A stretch of DNA of 64,000 nucleotides from Stutzerimonas urumqiensis (GTDB lineage Bacteria; Pseudomonadota; Gammaproteobacteria; Pseudomonadales; Pseudomonadaceae): the NCBI RefSeq assembly GCF_003640395.1, contig NZ_RBZQ01000004.1, forward strand, positions 124,001 to 188,000, given 5' to 3'. Position 1 is the first letter of the stretch; every line of letters begins with the position of its first letter. Positions 1 through 12,320 of the stretch are shown in pieces. Position numbers and translations under genes: made by a program. The notes under the pieces were generated by a model. It was given only the letters and a program-made list of their open reading frames with translations. It did no database searches and was not told the origin of the DNA.

Positions 1-1
1 C

Positions 2-463
2 CTGCGCGAGCTGGGTGCCGAGCGCGTGATCGTCACCGAAGAAGAAGACCTGGTCACGCGGGTCCAGAAGCTCACCGAGGGGCGGGGTGTCGACGTCGTG
101 CTCGACGGCTGTGGCGGCTCGCAGATGAAGCTGCTCGGCGAGGTGATCGCGCCGCGCGGCAAGCTGATTCTCTATGGTCTCAGTGGCGGCAATGAAACGG
201 CCCTGCCGGCCTGTGCGGCCTTCGAGAAGAACTTCAAGTTCTTCATCCATTGCCTGTGCGACTTCACCGGGCAGCCGGACATGGGCATCGAGCAGGATCG
301 GCGCGCCGTCGAAGCCGCGCTGATGCGCATCAACCAGCTCACCGCAGACCGGCTGCTGGTGCCGCGCGTCGAACGCGTCTTTCCGCTCGAACAAGCGGCC
401 GAAGCCCATCGACAGGTCGAAAGCGGCCACCCGCGCGGCCGTATCGTACTGAGCACGAGCTGA
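2..463 (+). CDS. zinc-type alcohol dehydrogenase / quinone oxidoreductase family protein, C-terminal part (5' end outside window)
   Basis: The frame is open from base 2 and ends at TGA 461-463, so about 153 C-terminal residues are visible and the N-terminal GroES-like half lies upstream of the window. The visible part resembles the cofactor-binding half of medium-chain dehydrogenases: a GRGVDVVLDG stretch, a later PRGKLILYGL strand, and the typical ending in which a hydrophobic helix rich in AAEAHR is followed by a GRIVL strand. These proteins use NAD(P)H to reduce or oxidise alcohols, aldehydes or quinones. The substrate cannot be told from this half, and the catalytic zinc ligands, if any, are not visible. 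It lies 96 bp upstream of a short-chain dehydrogenase on the same strand. Confidence 0.8.
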   Translation: MRELGAERVIVTEEEDLVTRVQKLTEGRGVDVVLDGCGGSQMKLLGEVIAPRGKLILYGLSGGNETALPACAAFEKNFKFFIHCLCDFTGQPDMGIEQDRRAVEAALMRINQLTADRLLVPRVERVFPLEQAAEAHRQVESGHPRGRIVLSTS

Positions 464-559
464 GGCGCTGGCGCGGCGCCTCTCATCAGCGCAGAGAAAC
501 TTTCGCGACGCCGTGCCAGTCCTCCGAAGACAGCTTTCAGCCACGTTTTCGGAGGACAC

Positions 560-1414
560 ATGAGCGAGAACCAGACCCTTCCGCCGCAGGAACAACCGGA
601 ACCGGGCAAGGAAAGCCTGATGAACCCACGCCCGGAATTCCGCGGCGAGGACTACAAGGCCGCCGGCAAGCTCAAGGGCAAGTCGGCGATCGTCACCGGC
701 GGCGACAGCGGCATCGGCCGCTCGGTCGCCGTGCTCTTCGCCCGCGAGGGCGCCAACGTCGCCATCCTCTACAAGGACCAGCACGACGACGCCGACAAGA
801 CCCGCAAGGTGGTCGAGGAACAGGGCGTCAAGTGCCTGACCTTCGCCGGTGACGTCGACGACCGCGCCTTCTGCGAAAAGGTCGTCAGCGAGACGGTCAG
901 CGCCTTCGGCGGGCTGCAGGTGCTGGTCAACAATGCCGGCGAGCAGCATCCGCAGAAGCGCCTGGAGGACATCAGCGAAGAGCAGTGGGAACGCACCTTC
1001 CGCACCAACATCTTCGGCATGTTCCAGCTGACCAAGGCGGCGCTGCCGCACCTGAAGGAAGGCGCATCGATCATCAACACCACCTCGGTGACCGCCTACA
1101 AGGGCAACCCGATGCTGATCGATTACTCATCGACCAAGGGCGCGATCGTCGCCTTCACACGGTCGCTGGCGATGAACCTCGCCGAGCGCGGCATCCGGGT
1201 CAACGGCGTGGCGCCGGGGCCGATCTGGACGCCGCTGATTCCCTCCACCTTCGACGAGGACCATGTCGCCAGCTTCGGCTCGAACGTGCCGATGAAGCGA
1301 CCCGGCCAGCCTGAAGAAGTCGCGCCGACCTACGTCTACCTGGCCAGCAGCGACTCGTCCTATGTCAGTGGCCAGGTGCTGCACGTCAACGGCGGCACGG
1401 TCGTCAACGGTTGA
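560..1414 (+). CDS. SDR family oxidoreductase (YghA/general-stress type)
   Basis: A 284-residue short-chain dehydrogenase. The first ~40 residues form a Pro/Glu-rich tail (PPQEQPEPGKES) typical of the stress-induced YghA/YhdF-like subgroup. The nucleotide-binding motif TGGDSGIG follows at about residues 46-53, then NNAG near 124, and the catalytic Ser-Tyr-Lys set (TTSVTAY, then YSSTK). The likely reaction is NAD(P)-dependent reduction or oxidation of a small carbonyl or sugar; the substrate is unknown. The start ATG at 560 has a strong ribosome site (GGAGGACAC just upstream). The gene is 49 bp upstream of ku on the same strand and may share its transcript, which fits a stress-protection locus. 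Confidence 0.88.
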   Translation: MSENQTLPPQEQPEPGKESLMNPRPEFRGEDYKAAGKLKGKSAIVTGGDSGIGRSVAVLFAREGANVAILYKDQHDDADKTRKVVEEQGVKCLTFAGDVDDRAFCEKVVSETVSAFGGLQVLVNNAGEQHPQKRLEDISEEQWERTFRTNIFGMFQLTKAALPHLKEGASIINTTSVTAYKGNPMLIDYSSTKGAIVAFTRSLAMNLAERGIRVNGVAPGPIWTPLIPSTFDEDHVASFGSNVPMKRPGQPEEVAPTYVYLASSDSSYVSGQVLHVNGGTVVNG

Positions 1415-1463
1415 TCGCGACGGGCCGTCCTCCGGCGGCCCGCCATCCGGCAGGAGGAACGCC

Positions 1464-2444
1464 ATGCCTCGCACGATCTGGAAAGGCGCCGTCAGTTTCG
1501 GCCTGGTGCACATACCCGTGGCGCTGGTGCCGGCCACGACCCGCACCGGCATCGACTTCGACTGGCTCGACAAACGCAGCATGGATCGGGTGGGCTACAA
1601 GCGCATCAACAAGACCACCGGCGAAGACATCGACAGCGAAAACATCGTCAAGGGCGTCGAGTACGAGAAGGGCCAGTACGTCGTCCTTAGTGACGACGAG
1701 ATCAAGGCGGCGCATCCCAAGGCGACGCAGACAGTCGACATCGTCGCCTTCGTCGATGCGAAGGACATTTCCTTCCTCTATATCGACACCCCGTACTACC
1801 TCACGCCCGATCGCCGCGGCGAGAAGGTCTATGCGCTGCTGCGCGAGACGCTCATCCAGACCGGCAAGGTGGGCATCGCCAACGTGGTGCTGCGCAACAA
1901 GCAGCACCTCGCCGTGGTGATGCCGCTCGGCAAGGCGCTGGTGATGAACACGCTGCGTTGGGCCGAGGAAGTTCGCAGCGTGGAATACCTCGAACTCAAG
2001 GACGAAGCGCTCAACGCCGACCTCAACCCGCGCGAGCTGGACATGGCCAAGCGGCTGGTGGAAGACATGAGCGAGGACTGGAAACCCGACCAGTACAAGG
2101 ACACCTTCCAGGACCAGATCATGGCGCTGGTCGAGCAGAAGGCGCGTGAAGGTCGGATCGAGGCGGTCGGCGGGCCGGAAGAGGCCGTGGACCGGCGCTC
2201 GGCGGACGTCATCGACCTGACCGAACTGCTCAAGCGCAGCCTGGCGGCCAAGACCGGCAAGGCGAAGCCGGCCAAAGACGAGGCGGAGGACAACGAGCCG
2301 GCCGACGAACCGGCGCCAAAGCCCGCCCGCAAGACCACGGCCAAGAAGACCGCGGCCAAGTCGACCACGTCGGCCGAATCCGATAGCGGCACGACCCGCG
2401 CCCGAAAGAGCACCGCGGCCAGCAAATCGAAGAAGGCGGGCTAG
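1464..2444 (+). CDS. ku: non-homologous end-joining protein Ku
   Basis: A 326-residue bacterial Ku. The protein forms a homodimeric ring on double-strand DNA ends and recruits LigD. The N-terminus (PRTIWKGAVSFGLVHIPV) is the family signature, and the Ku core runs to about residue 255. After that comes a tail of roughly 70 residues rich in Lys, Ala and Thr, resembling histone H1 and likely to bind DNA; such basic tails are known in many pseudomonad Ku proteins. ATG 1464 was chosen because CAGGAGG lies 7 bp upstream and the protein begins at the conserved motif; a longer upstream reading would overlap the preceding gene. The next gene, a LigD-type polymerase, starts 3 bp after the stop, which argues for one transcript. 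Confidence 0.95.
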   Translation: MPRTIWKGAVSFGLVHIPVALVPATTRTGIDFDWLDKRSMDRVGYKRINKTTGEDIDSENIVKGVEYEKGQYVVLSDDEIKAAHPKATQTVDIVAFVDAKDISFLYIDTPYYLTPDRRGEKVYALLRETLIQTGKVGIANVVLRNKQHLAVVMPLGKALVMNTLRWAEEVRSVEYLELKDEALNADLNPRELDMAKRLVEDMSEDWKPDQYKDTFQDQIMALVEQKAREGRIEAVGGPEEAVDRRSADVIDLTELLKRSLAAKTGKAKPAKDEAEDNEPADEPAPKPARKTTAKKTAAKSTTSAESDSGTTRARKSTAASKSKKAG

Positions 2445-2447
2445 CGC

Positions 2448-3455
2448 ATGGCCAAGGCGCAGGACGAAAGCCCGGCCACGTCTCGCTCGCCACGTCGCAA
2501 GACGACGGGAACCGGCAAGTCCGGCTCGGCCGGCGGTGCGCGGGCTCGCAAGGCGAACGCGGCGCGACCCTTGGTCGGCGGGGTGGGTATCAGCAGCCCC
2601 GACCGGATCATCGATGTCGATAGTGGCGTCACCAAGCGACGGCTGGCCGAGTTCTACCTGGAAGTCGCCGACTGGCTGCTGCCGCACCTGCGCGGGCGGC
2701 CGCTGTCGATCGTCCGGGCGCCCGAGGGGGTCGGTGGCGAGGCCTTCTTTCAGCGGCACATGGGCCGGCTGAAGATGCCGCACGTGCGCCAGCTCGATCC
2801 TTCGCTGGACCCGAAGCACGCCCGCCTGCTGCAGATCGACGAAGTCACCGGAATCCTCGAAGCCGCGCAGATGGGCACGGTCGAATTCCATACCTGGAAC
2901 GCACGCAGCGACCGCATCGACCGGCCCGATCGGATTGTCTTCGATCTCGACCCGGACCCGTCGCTGCCCTGGTCGCGCATGGTCGAGGCGACCTGCATGA
3001 CGCTCGATCTGCTGGCCGACTTCGGCCTCCAGGCCCGCCTCAAGACCAGCGGCGGGCGCGGCATGCATGCGATCGTCCCGTTGACGCGACGGCAGGACTG
3101 GGAATGCGCCAGCGGCTTCGCCCGGCGCATCACCGAACGGCTCGCGACCGAGGCGCCCGAGCGCATCGCGGCGAAGATGGGCGCGCAGAACCGGGTCGGG
3201 AAGATCTTCGTCGACTACCTGCGTAACCAGCGCGGCGCCAGCACCGTGGCGGCCTATTCGGTGCGTGCGCGGCCGGGGTTGCCCGTGTCGGTGCCCATCG
3301 CGCGCGAAGAGTTGCCCGACCTGGGCGCTGCCAACCGCTGGACGGTCGAGAACTTGATGCAGCGGCTGCGCGAACAGGGCGATCCCTGGCCTGCCAGCGA
3401 ACCCGGCCAGTGCATCACCTGGGCGATGCGCGATCGCCTGCGCAAGGGCGGCTGA
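2448..3455 (+). CDS. stand-alone LigD-type polymerase (PolDom, AEP primase superfamily)
   Basis: A 335-residue protein matching only the polymerase domain of LigD; there is no ligase or phosphoesterase domain. Residues 1-45 are a basic low-complexity leader (RSPRRKTTG). The domain then begins with ISSPDRIIDV. It contains the metal-binding DLDPDP motif near residue 167, the nucleotide-binding segment KTSGGRGMH near 200, and FVDYLRN, all expected in archaeo-eukaryotic primase-type NHEJ polymerases that fill gaps and add ribonucleotides at breaks. It sits 3 bp after ku. A full-length LigD with its own polymerase domain is encoded 36 kb downstream (39316-41856), so this is a second polymerase. 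Whether it replaces or assists LigD is not shown by the sequence. Confidence 0.9.
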   Translation: MAKAQDESPATSRSPRRKTTGTGKSGSAGGARARKANAARPLVGGVGISSPDRIIDVDSGVTKRRLAEFYLEVADWLLPHLRGRPLSIVRAPEGVGGEAFFQRHMGRLKMPHVRQLDPSLDPKHARLLQIDEVTGILEAAQMGTVEFHTWNARSDRIDRPDRIVFDLDPDPSLPWSRMVEATCMTLDLLADFGLQARLKTSGGRGMHAIVPLTRRQDWECASGFARRITERLATEAPERIAAKMGAQNRVGKIFVDYLRNQRGASTVAAYSVRARPGLPVSVPIAREELPDLGAANRWTVENLMQRLREQGDPWPASEPGQCITWAMRDRLRKGG

Positions 3456-3490
3456 GCCAAAGACCGCTCGGACCAGCGGCGGGTCGTGAT

Positions 3491-3556
3491 CGCGAGCAAG
3501 CTCGCTCCTACAGGCAATCTCGCTGTTTGGCTCTCGTAGGAGCGAGCTCGCTCGCG
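3491..3556. repeat. REP inverted pair
   Basis: Two ~21-bp Pseudomonas REP cores in opposite orientation: 3491-3511 reads CGCGAGCAAGCTCGCTCCTAC and its near-perfect inverse is at 3536-3556. A 24-bp spacer separates them. Each half is itself an imperfect palindrome. The pair lies 35 bp after the polymerase gene and could stabilise or end that transcript. Confidence 0.85.
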
Positions 3557-3580
3557 AACCGGGCGCGCGACCGCTGGTCC

Positions 3581-3670
3581 CGTAGGGTGCATTCGCGAAG
3601 CAATGCACCGGTGGCGAGCGCGGTGCCGGGCCTGGCGGATTGTTCGCTGCGCGCCTGAATCCGCCCTACG
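3581..3670 (+). repeat. 90-bp three-way-junction element, copy 1
   Basis: A 90-bp unit bounded by CGTAG and CTACG. Inside are two perfect 8-bp hairpins: GGTGCATT (3586-3593) pairs with AATGCACC (3602-3609), and GGCGGATT (3634-3641) pairs with AATCCGCC (3658-3665). The outer 5-bp arms pair at the base. Further copies of exactly 90 bp lie at 4143-4232 and, inverted, at 12773-12862. Stems are conserved while the linker and second loop vary. No gene is proposed. Confidence 0.8.
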
Positions 3671-3753
3671 GACCACGGACCACGGATTGCGCCTTGCACG
3701 GCGCGAAAGCTTCAAAAGAACTGTAGGAGCCGGGGGACGCCTAGTTCTTGCTG

Positions 3754-4300
3754 GCGAAGCTTTTGTCTTTTGGCTTCACGATCTGGCGTTTCGGACGCCG
3801 CGCTTTCCTCGGCTCGGTCTACAGATTGCGCCTTGCACGGCGCCTCACTTTTTCAGTCGCGAAAAAAGTAAGCAAAAACGCTTGCCCCTGCATCCGGCCC
3901 CGGCGTTGCCGGGGTTCCCTCGCTCCGGCGCCGTTGCAGGGGCACGCCACGAAGGGCCATCCATGGCCCTCGCGGCTCTCGCGGCATCCCTGCCGCTCGA
4001 CCCCTTCCACGACACCTGCGCTCGGCCTTCTGATGGGGCGAGTGGTGTGGCTTGATGGCTGGCTCCTACAGGTAAGCGCCACGGTTTTGGGCTTTTCGTA
4101 GGAGCGAGCTTGCTCGCGAACCCGGCGCGCAACCGCTGGCCCCGTAGGGTGCATTCGCGAAGCAATGCACCGGTGGCGAGCGCGGCGTCGGGCCTGGCGG
4201 ATTGTTCGCTGCGCGCCTGAATCCGCCCTACGGGTTTGGCGTCGCCGGGTGATCTGATCGCCAGCAAGCCGGCTCCTACAGGGAAGCGCCACGGTTTGGG
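3754..4300 (+). repeat. composite dispersed repeat, copy A (about 0.55 kb)
   Basis: This stretch recurs, inverted, at about 12704-13279. In order it holds GCGAAGCT, a TTTTGGCTTCACGATCTGG segment, a TTGCGCCTTGCACGGCG segment (also at 3686-3703), the CTTTTTCAGTCGCG region, and a palindromic CCCCGGC-GTT-GCCGGGG hairpin at about 3898-3914. Then come the near-palindrome AGGGCCATCCATGGCCCT at about 3953-3970, a REP core (4098-4120), the second 90-bp element and another REP (about 4255-4281). Open frames across it are not conserved between the two copies, so I read it as non-coding. With the flanking sequence it accounts for most of the ~1 kb between the polymerase gene and glgE. Confidence 0.85.
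4143..4232 (+). repeat. 90-bp three-way-junction element, copy 2
   Basis: Same length and stems as the copy at 3581-3670. Two substitutions fall in the linker (GGCGTCGGG instead of GGTGCCGGG). It is embedded in the larger composite repeat, directly after a REP core. Confidence 0.8.
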
Positions 4301-4391
4301 CCTTGGTACATGCCGATCGAGCGAGTCGTTCCGGCGTTCCGAGTTCCCGGCCCAGCCGCTCTGGCGACCGGCGGCAGGCCCCTAAAACTCT

Positions 4392-4418
4392 GAACTTTTG
4401 GTCGCCCCTCGGCTCGGA
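4392..4418 (+). promoter_or_regulatory. candidate AlgU/sigma-E-type promoter of glgE
   Basis: GAACTT at 4392-4397, a 16-bp spacer, then TCGGA at 4414-4418. This matches the AlgU consensus (GAACTT, 16-17 bp, TCnnA). It would give a leader of about 75 nt ahead of glgE. The match is by eye; no transcript data are available. Confidence 0.6.
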
Positions 4419-4498
4419 AAGAACAGAGCCGGAAACACCGGCGAGGCGGCCCTTGCGCCGTCTTTCTCCGTCCCTATTCGCGCCCAGGAGCTCGCTCG

Positions 4499-6499
4499 AT
4501 GAACGATGCTGTCCAGCCCGATTCGATCCACCCCCGGTTAGAAGAGGCCATGCGCCTGCCGCGTATCGCCATCGAATCCACCGAACCGGTGGTCGACGGC
4601 GGACGCTTCGCCGCCAAGGCCATCATCGGTCATCCGATCAACGTCACCAGCAAGATCTTCACCGATGGCCACGACAAGCTGGCCGCGGCGATCTGCTGGC
4701 GGCAGAAGGGCGAAACCGAGTGGCGGCGGTGCCGGCTGGAGCCGTTGAGCAACGACAGCTGGGTCGGGCACTTCACCCCGACCCAGGTGGCCAGCCACGA
4801 GTTCTGCATCCAAGCCTGGTGGGACTTGTACGAGACCTACCGCAACGAGCTGTCGAAGAAGCACGCCGCCGGTGTGCCCGTTTCGGTCGAGCTGGAAGAG
4901 GGGCGCCGTCATCTCGATGCCGCTGTGCAGCGCGCCGATGGTCAGACCCGTGCGGTGATCGAGGATGCGCTGCGGCGCTTTGGCAGTGCGCACCTGGATG
5001 ACGAACGGGTGTCGGTGTTGCTGGCCGAAGAGGTGGCCGCGGCGATGGAGGCCGCCGATCCGCGCGAGCATTGCAGCCAGAGCGAGGTGTTCCCCGTCGA
5101 GGTCGAGCGCCCGCTGGCGCAGTTCGCGAGCTGGTACGAGCTCTTTCCGCGTTCCGAGACGGACAACCCCGAGCGCCACGGCACCTTCCGCGACGTCATC
5201 AAGCGCCTGCCGCAGATCCGCGATATGGGCTTCGACGTGCTGTATTTCCCGCCGATCCACCCCATCGGCCGCAAGAACCGAAAGGGCCGCAACAACACCC
5301 TGACGCCCGGCCCGCAGGATGTCGGCAGCCCCTATGCCATCGGCAGCGAGGAGGGCGGCCACGATGCCATCCACCCGCAGCTCGGCACCCATGAAGACTT
5401 CCGCGAACTGGTGCGCGCCGCCGCTGAGCATGGCCTCGAGATCGCGCTGGACTTCGCCATCCAGTGCTCGCCCGATCACCCCTGGCTCAAGGAGCATCCC
5501 GGCTGGTTCTCCTGGCGGCCGGACGGCACCATCAAGTACGCCGAGAACCCGCCCAAGAAGTACCAGGACATCGTCAACGTCGACTTCTACGCCGAAGACG
5601 CCATGCCGGGCCTGTGGATCGCATTGCGCGACGTGATCTGGCACTGGGTCGAGCAGGGCGTGAAGATCTTCCGCGTCGACAACCCGCACACCAAGCCGTT
5701 GCCGTTCTGGGAGTGGCTGATCGCCGACATCCGCGAGCGCGACCCGGACGTGATGTTCCTCTCCGAAGCCTTCACCCGCCCGGCGATGATGGCGCGCCTG
5801 GGCAAGGTGGGTTTCAACCAGAGCTACACCTACTTCACCTGGCGCAACACCAAGGCCGAGCTGACCGAATACCTCACTCAGCTCAACCAGCCGCCCCTGC
5901 GCGACTGCTACCGGCCGAACTTCTTCGTCAACACGCCGGACATCAACCCGTTCTTCCTGCAGACCTCCGGGCGTGCCGGGTTCCTCATTCGCGCGGCGCT
6001 GGCGACGATGGGGTCGGGCCTGTGGGGCATGTACTCGGGCTTCGAGCTGTGCGAGTCAGCGGCCATTCCGGGCAAGGAGGAGTACCTCGACTCGGAGAAG
6101 TACGAGATCCGCCCGCGTGACTACCGCGCGCCGGGCAACATCGTCGCCGAGATCGCCCAGCTCAACCGCATCCGTCGGCAGAACCCGGCGTTGCAGACGC
6201 ACCTGGGCTTCCAGGCCTACACCTGCTGGAACGACAACATCCTGTACTTCGGCAAGCGCACGCCGGATCTCTCCAACTTCATCCTGGTGGCCATCAACCT
6301 CGACCCGCACAACGCGCAGGAGGGGCATTTCGAGCTGCCGCTGTGGGAGTTCGGCCTGCCCGACGACACCGCGACCCAGGGCGAAGACCTTATGAACGGG
6401 CACCGCTGGACCTGGTACGGCAAGACCCAATGGACGCGGCTGGAGCCCTGGCACCTGCCGTTCGGTATCTGGCGACTGAGCCCGCCGCGCAGGGCCTGA
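4499..6499 (+). CDS. glgE: alpha-1,4-glucan:maltose-1-phosphate maltosyltransferase
   Basis: A 666-residue GH13 enzyme of the GlgE family, the usual length. It transfers maltosyl units from maltose 1-phosphate to the non-reducing end of alpha-1,4-glucan in the cytoplasm. The N-terminal ~200 residues form the beta-sandwich and helical insert domain, followed by the barrel (ELFPRSE, then FPPIHPIG). The nucleophile is Asp394 in FRVDNPH and the acid/base Glu423 in LSEAFTRP. The tail is a C-terminal beta domain ending GIWRLSPP. AGGAG at 4486-4490 supports ATG 4499. It is followed by treS-maltokinase, which makes its substrate, and glgB, which branches its product. A candidate AlgU promoter lies at 4392-4418. 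Confidence 0.96.
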   Translation: MNDAVQPDSIHPRLEEAMRLPRIAIESTEPVVDGGRFAAKAIIGHPINVTSKIFTDGHDKLAAAICWRQKGETEWRRCRLEPLSNDSWVGHFTPTQVASHEFCIQAWWDLYETYRNELSKKHAAGVPVSVELEEGRRHLDAAVQRADGQTRAVIEDALRRFGSAHLDDERVSVLLAEEVAAAMEAADPREHCSQSEVFPVEVERPLAQFASWYELFPRSETDNPERHGTFRDVIKRLPQIRDMGFDVLYFPPIHPIGRKNRKGRNNTLTPGPQDVGSPYAIGSEEGGHDAIHPQLGTHEDFRELVRAAAEHGLEIALDFAIQCSPDHPWLKEHPGWFSWRPDGTIKYAENPPKKYQDIVNVDFYAEDAMPGLWIALRDVIWHWVEQGVKIFRVDNPHTKPLPFWEWLIADIRERDPDVMFLSEAFTRPAMMARLGKVGFNQSYTYFTWRNTKAELTEYLTQLNQPPLRDCYRPNFFVNTPDINPFFLQTSGRAGFLIRAALATMGSGLWGMYSGFELCESAAIPGKEEYLDSEKYEIRPRDYRAPGNIVAEIAQLNRIRRQNPALQTHLGFQAYTCWNDNILYFGKRTPDLSNFILVAINLDPHNAQEGHFELPLWEFGLPDDTATQGEDLMNGHRWTWYGKTQWTRLEPWHLPFGIWRLSPPRRA

Positions 6500-6643
6500 C
6501 GGCCGGTCGGCGCATGACGATTCGCTTCAACAAGGAGAACTAACCCACTGTCGTAAAAGGAATTACGAGGCGATCGCCAGGCGCCCTGACCATTGATGTT
6601 GCGTTGACGGCATACAAGGGCACATGCCCACAGGAACCCGACA

Positions 6644-9959
<3,316 letters not shown>

Positions 9960-9967
<8 letters not shown>

Positions 9968-12176
9968 CCGACCGGCCGTGACCATGTCCGGCGAATCCCT
10001 GCTACCCCACGACGCCGCGGTCGATACGCTGGTGCGCGCCGAGCATGGGGATCCCTTTTCCATCCTCGGTCCGCACCCGGACGGCGACGGGCTCATCGTG
10101 CGGGCCTACCTGCCCAACGCCCTGGGCGTGGAGCTGCTCGAACGCAGCGGCGGGCGAGTGCTGGCGATCATGGAGCAGGGCCAGGTGCCCGGCTTCTACT
10201 TCGCGCGGCTGAGCAATGCGCAGCCTTATCTCATGCGCGTTCGTTGGGCCGGCGGCGAGCAGATCACCGAAGACCCCTACAGCTTCCCGCCACTGCTCGG
10301 CGAGATGGATCTGTACCTGTTCGCCGAGGGCAACCATCGCCACCTGGGCGACACCTTCGGCTCGCAGGTGATGGAAGTCGACGGCGTGCAGGGCGTGCGC
10401 TTCGCCGTGTGGGCGCCCAATGCCCGTCGCGTATCGGTGGTCGGTGATTTCAACGGCTGGGATGGCCGGCGCCATCCGATGCGGCTGCGTTACCCGGCGG
10501 GGGTGTGGGAGTTGTTCATCCCGCGCCTGCAACCGGGCGACCGCTACAAGTACGAGATTCTCGGCCCGCATGGCGTGCTGCCGCTCAAGGCCGACCCGGT
10601 CGCGCTGGCGACCGAGCATCCGCCGGGCACGGCCTCGGTGGTCGCGGAGCCTTTGGATTACCAGTGGCAGGACGAGGAATGGATCAACACGCGCGGCGCC
10701 CACCAGTCGATCACGGCGCCCATGTCCATCTACGAGGTGCACGCCGGCTCCTGGCGGCGCGACGGCGGTGATGACGGCCGCCTGTTCGACTGGCACGAGC
10801 TGGCCGAGCGGCTGATTCCCTACGTCAAGGAGATGGGCTTCACGCATGTCGAGCTGATGCCGATCATGGAGCACCCGTTCGGCGGTTCCTGGGGTTACCA
10901 GCTGCTGTCGCAGTTCGCGCCCAGCGCGCGTTATGGCAACGCCCATGACTTCGCGGCGTTCGTCGACGCCTGCCACAACGCCGGGATCGGCGTGATTCTC
11001 GACTGGGTGCCGGCGCACTTTCCGACCGATGCACACGGCCTGGGCGAGTTCGACGGGACGGCACTGTACGAATACGCGCACCCGTTCGAGGGCTTCCACA
11101 ACGACTGGAACACCTACATCTACAACCTCGGCCGCACCGAGGTGCACGGCTTCATGCTCGCCTCGGCGCTGCACTGGCTGAAGAACTTCCATGTCGATGC
11201 GCTGCGCGTCGATGCGGTGGCCTCGATGCTCTATCGCGACTATTCGCGCAAGGAAGGCGAGTGGATACCCAACCGTCACGGCGGGCGCGAAAACCTCGAG
11301 GCGATCGAGTTCATCCGCCACCTGAGCGACGTGGTGGCGCTCGAGACCCCCGGCGCGCTGGTGATCGCCGAGGAATCGACCGCGTTCCCTGGCGTCAGCC
11401 GGCCGACCACCGAGGGCGGGCTGGGCTTCTCCTACAAATGGAACATGGGCTGGATGCACGACACGCTCAAGTACATGGAGGAAGACCCGATTCACCGCCG
11501 GTATCACCACGACAAGATGACCTTCGGGCTGGTGTATGCCTTCTCGGAGAACTTCGTGCTGCCGATCTCCCACGATGAAGTGGTGCACGGCAAGGGCTCG
11601 CTGATCGACAAGATGCCCGGCGACCGCTGGCAGAAGTTCGCCAACCTGCGGGCCTACCTGAGCTTCATGTGGACCCATCCGGGCAAGAAGCTGCTGTTCA
11701 TGGGCTGCGAGTTCGGCCAATGGCGCGAGTGGAGCCATGACCGGGAGCTGGACTGGTTTCTGCTCGAGGAACCCGACCACCGCGGCGTGCAGACGCTCGT
11801 CAAGGACCTCAACGCGCTCTACGCCCGCGAACCCGCGCTCTATCAGCGCGACTGCCAGCCGGATGGCTTCCGCTGGGTCATCGGCGATGACAGCGCCAAC
11901 AGCGTCTACGCCTGGCTGCGTTGGGGCGAAGACGGCCGCCCCCTGCTGGTGGTCGGCAACTTCACCCCCGTGGTGCGGTACGAGTACCGCATCGGCGTCC
12001 CGGTCGAAGGGCGTTGGACGGAGGTGCTCAACAGCGATGCCGAGGTCTACGGCGGCTCCAACGTCGGCAATGGCGGTGGCATCCGAACCGAGCCGGTCGA
12101 AGGCCACGGCGAGGCGCAATCCCTGTCGCTGACCCTGCCGCCGCTGGGCGTGGTGGTACTGCGACCGGAAGACTGA
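9960..12176 (+). CDS. glgB: 1,4-alpha-glucan branching enzyme
   Basis: A 738-residue GH13 branching enzyme. It cuts alpha-1,4 chains and rejoins them as alpha-1,6 branches on glycogen or the GlgE glucan. Residues 1-110 look like an N1 CBM48 domain and residues ~125-225 like the second CBM48 ([20 protein letters not shown]). The barrel follows with the nucleophile Asp418 (LRVDAVAS) and acid Glu471 (VIAEEST), then the typical [10 protein letters not shown] motif. Having both N-terminal modules matches the long proteobacterial form. It is the last gene of the glgE-treS-glgB block; its start overlaps the treS stop and uses AGGAGACGCCA upstream. A hairpin at 12259-12288 may end the transcript. Confidence 0.96.
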
Positions 12177-12258
12177 GGCGCGGCTTTCGGCCTCGGGGCA
12201 TCGAGGCGTGACGGCGGGTGGCGGTCGTGCAGGCGGCCACCCATCGAATCAGGGCGCT

Positions 12259-12288
12259 GATCGGCGCGGCCTCCCTACCGCGCCGATC
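12259..12288 (+). terminator. strong hairpin downstream of glgB
   Basis: A perfect 11-bp stem (GATCGGCGCGG with CCGCGCCGATC) and an 8-nt loop, 82 bp after the glgB stop. No T-tract follows, so it is a terminator-like hairpin rather than a canonical intrinsic terminator. The rest of 12177-12290 shows nothing recognisable. Confidence 0.4.
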
Positions 12289-12320
12289 ACATGCTGGCTG
12301 CGAGGTCCATGCAGACGACA

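Noticed and set aside
1404-3608. A 734-codon minus-strand open frame opposite ku and the polymerase gene
   Set aside because: It mirrors two well-supported genes on the other strand; long antisense frames are common in GC-rich DNA, and its translation is compositionally biased with no domain.
3819-4292. 157-codon frames spanning both copies of the composite repeat (minus here, plus at 12713-13186)
   Set aside because: Both frames are equal in length, but an indel puts their middle parts in different frames, so the protein is not conserved. The DNA-level hairpins and repeats explain the conservation better.
3491-4300. Possible CRISPR array from the repeated GTAGGAGC cores
   Set aside because: The repeats alternate in orientation and have irregular spacers that are themselves repeats; they are REP elements. 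No cas genes are in the window.
3754-4300. Insertion sequence or transposase remnant in the repeat region
   Set aside because: No transposase-like translation, no clear terminal inverted repeats at the ends of the 0.55 kb unit, and no target duplication were seen.
10002-12119. A 705-codon minus-strand frame opposite glgB
   Set aside because: glgB is unambiguous on the plus strand with catalytic residues; the antisense product is compositionally biased.
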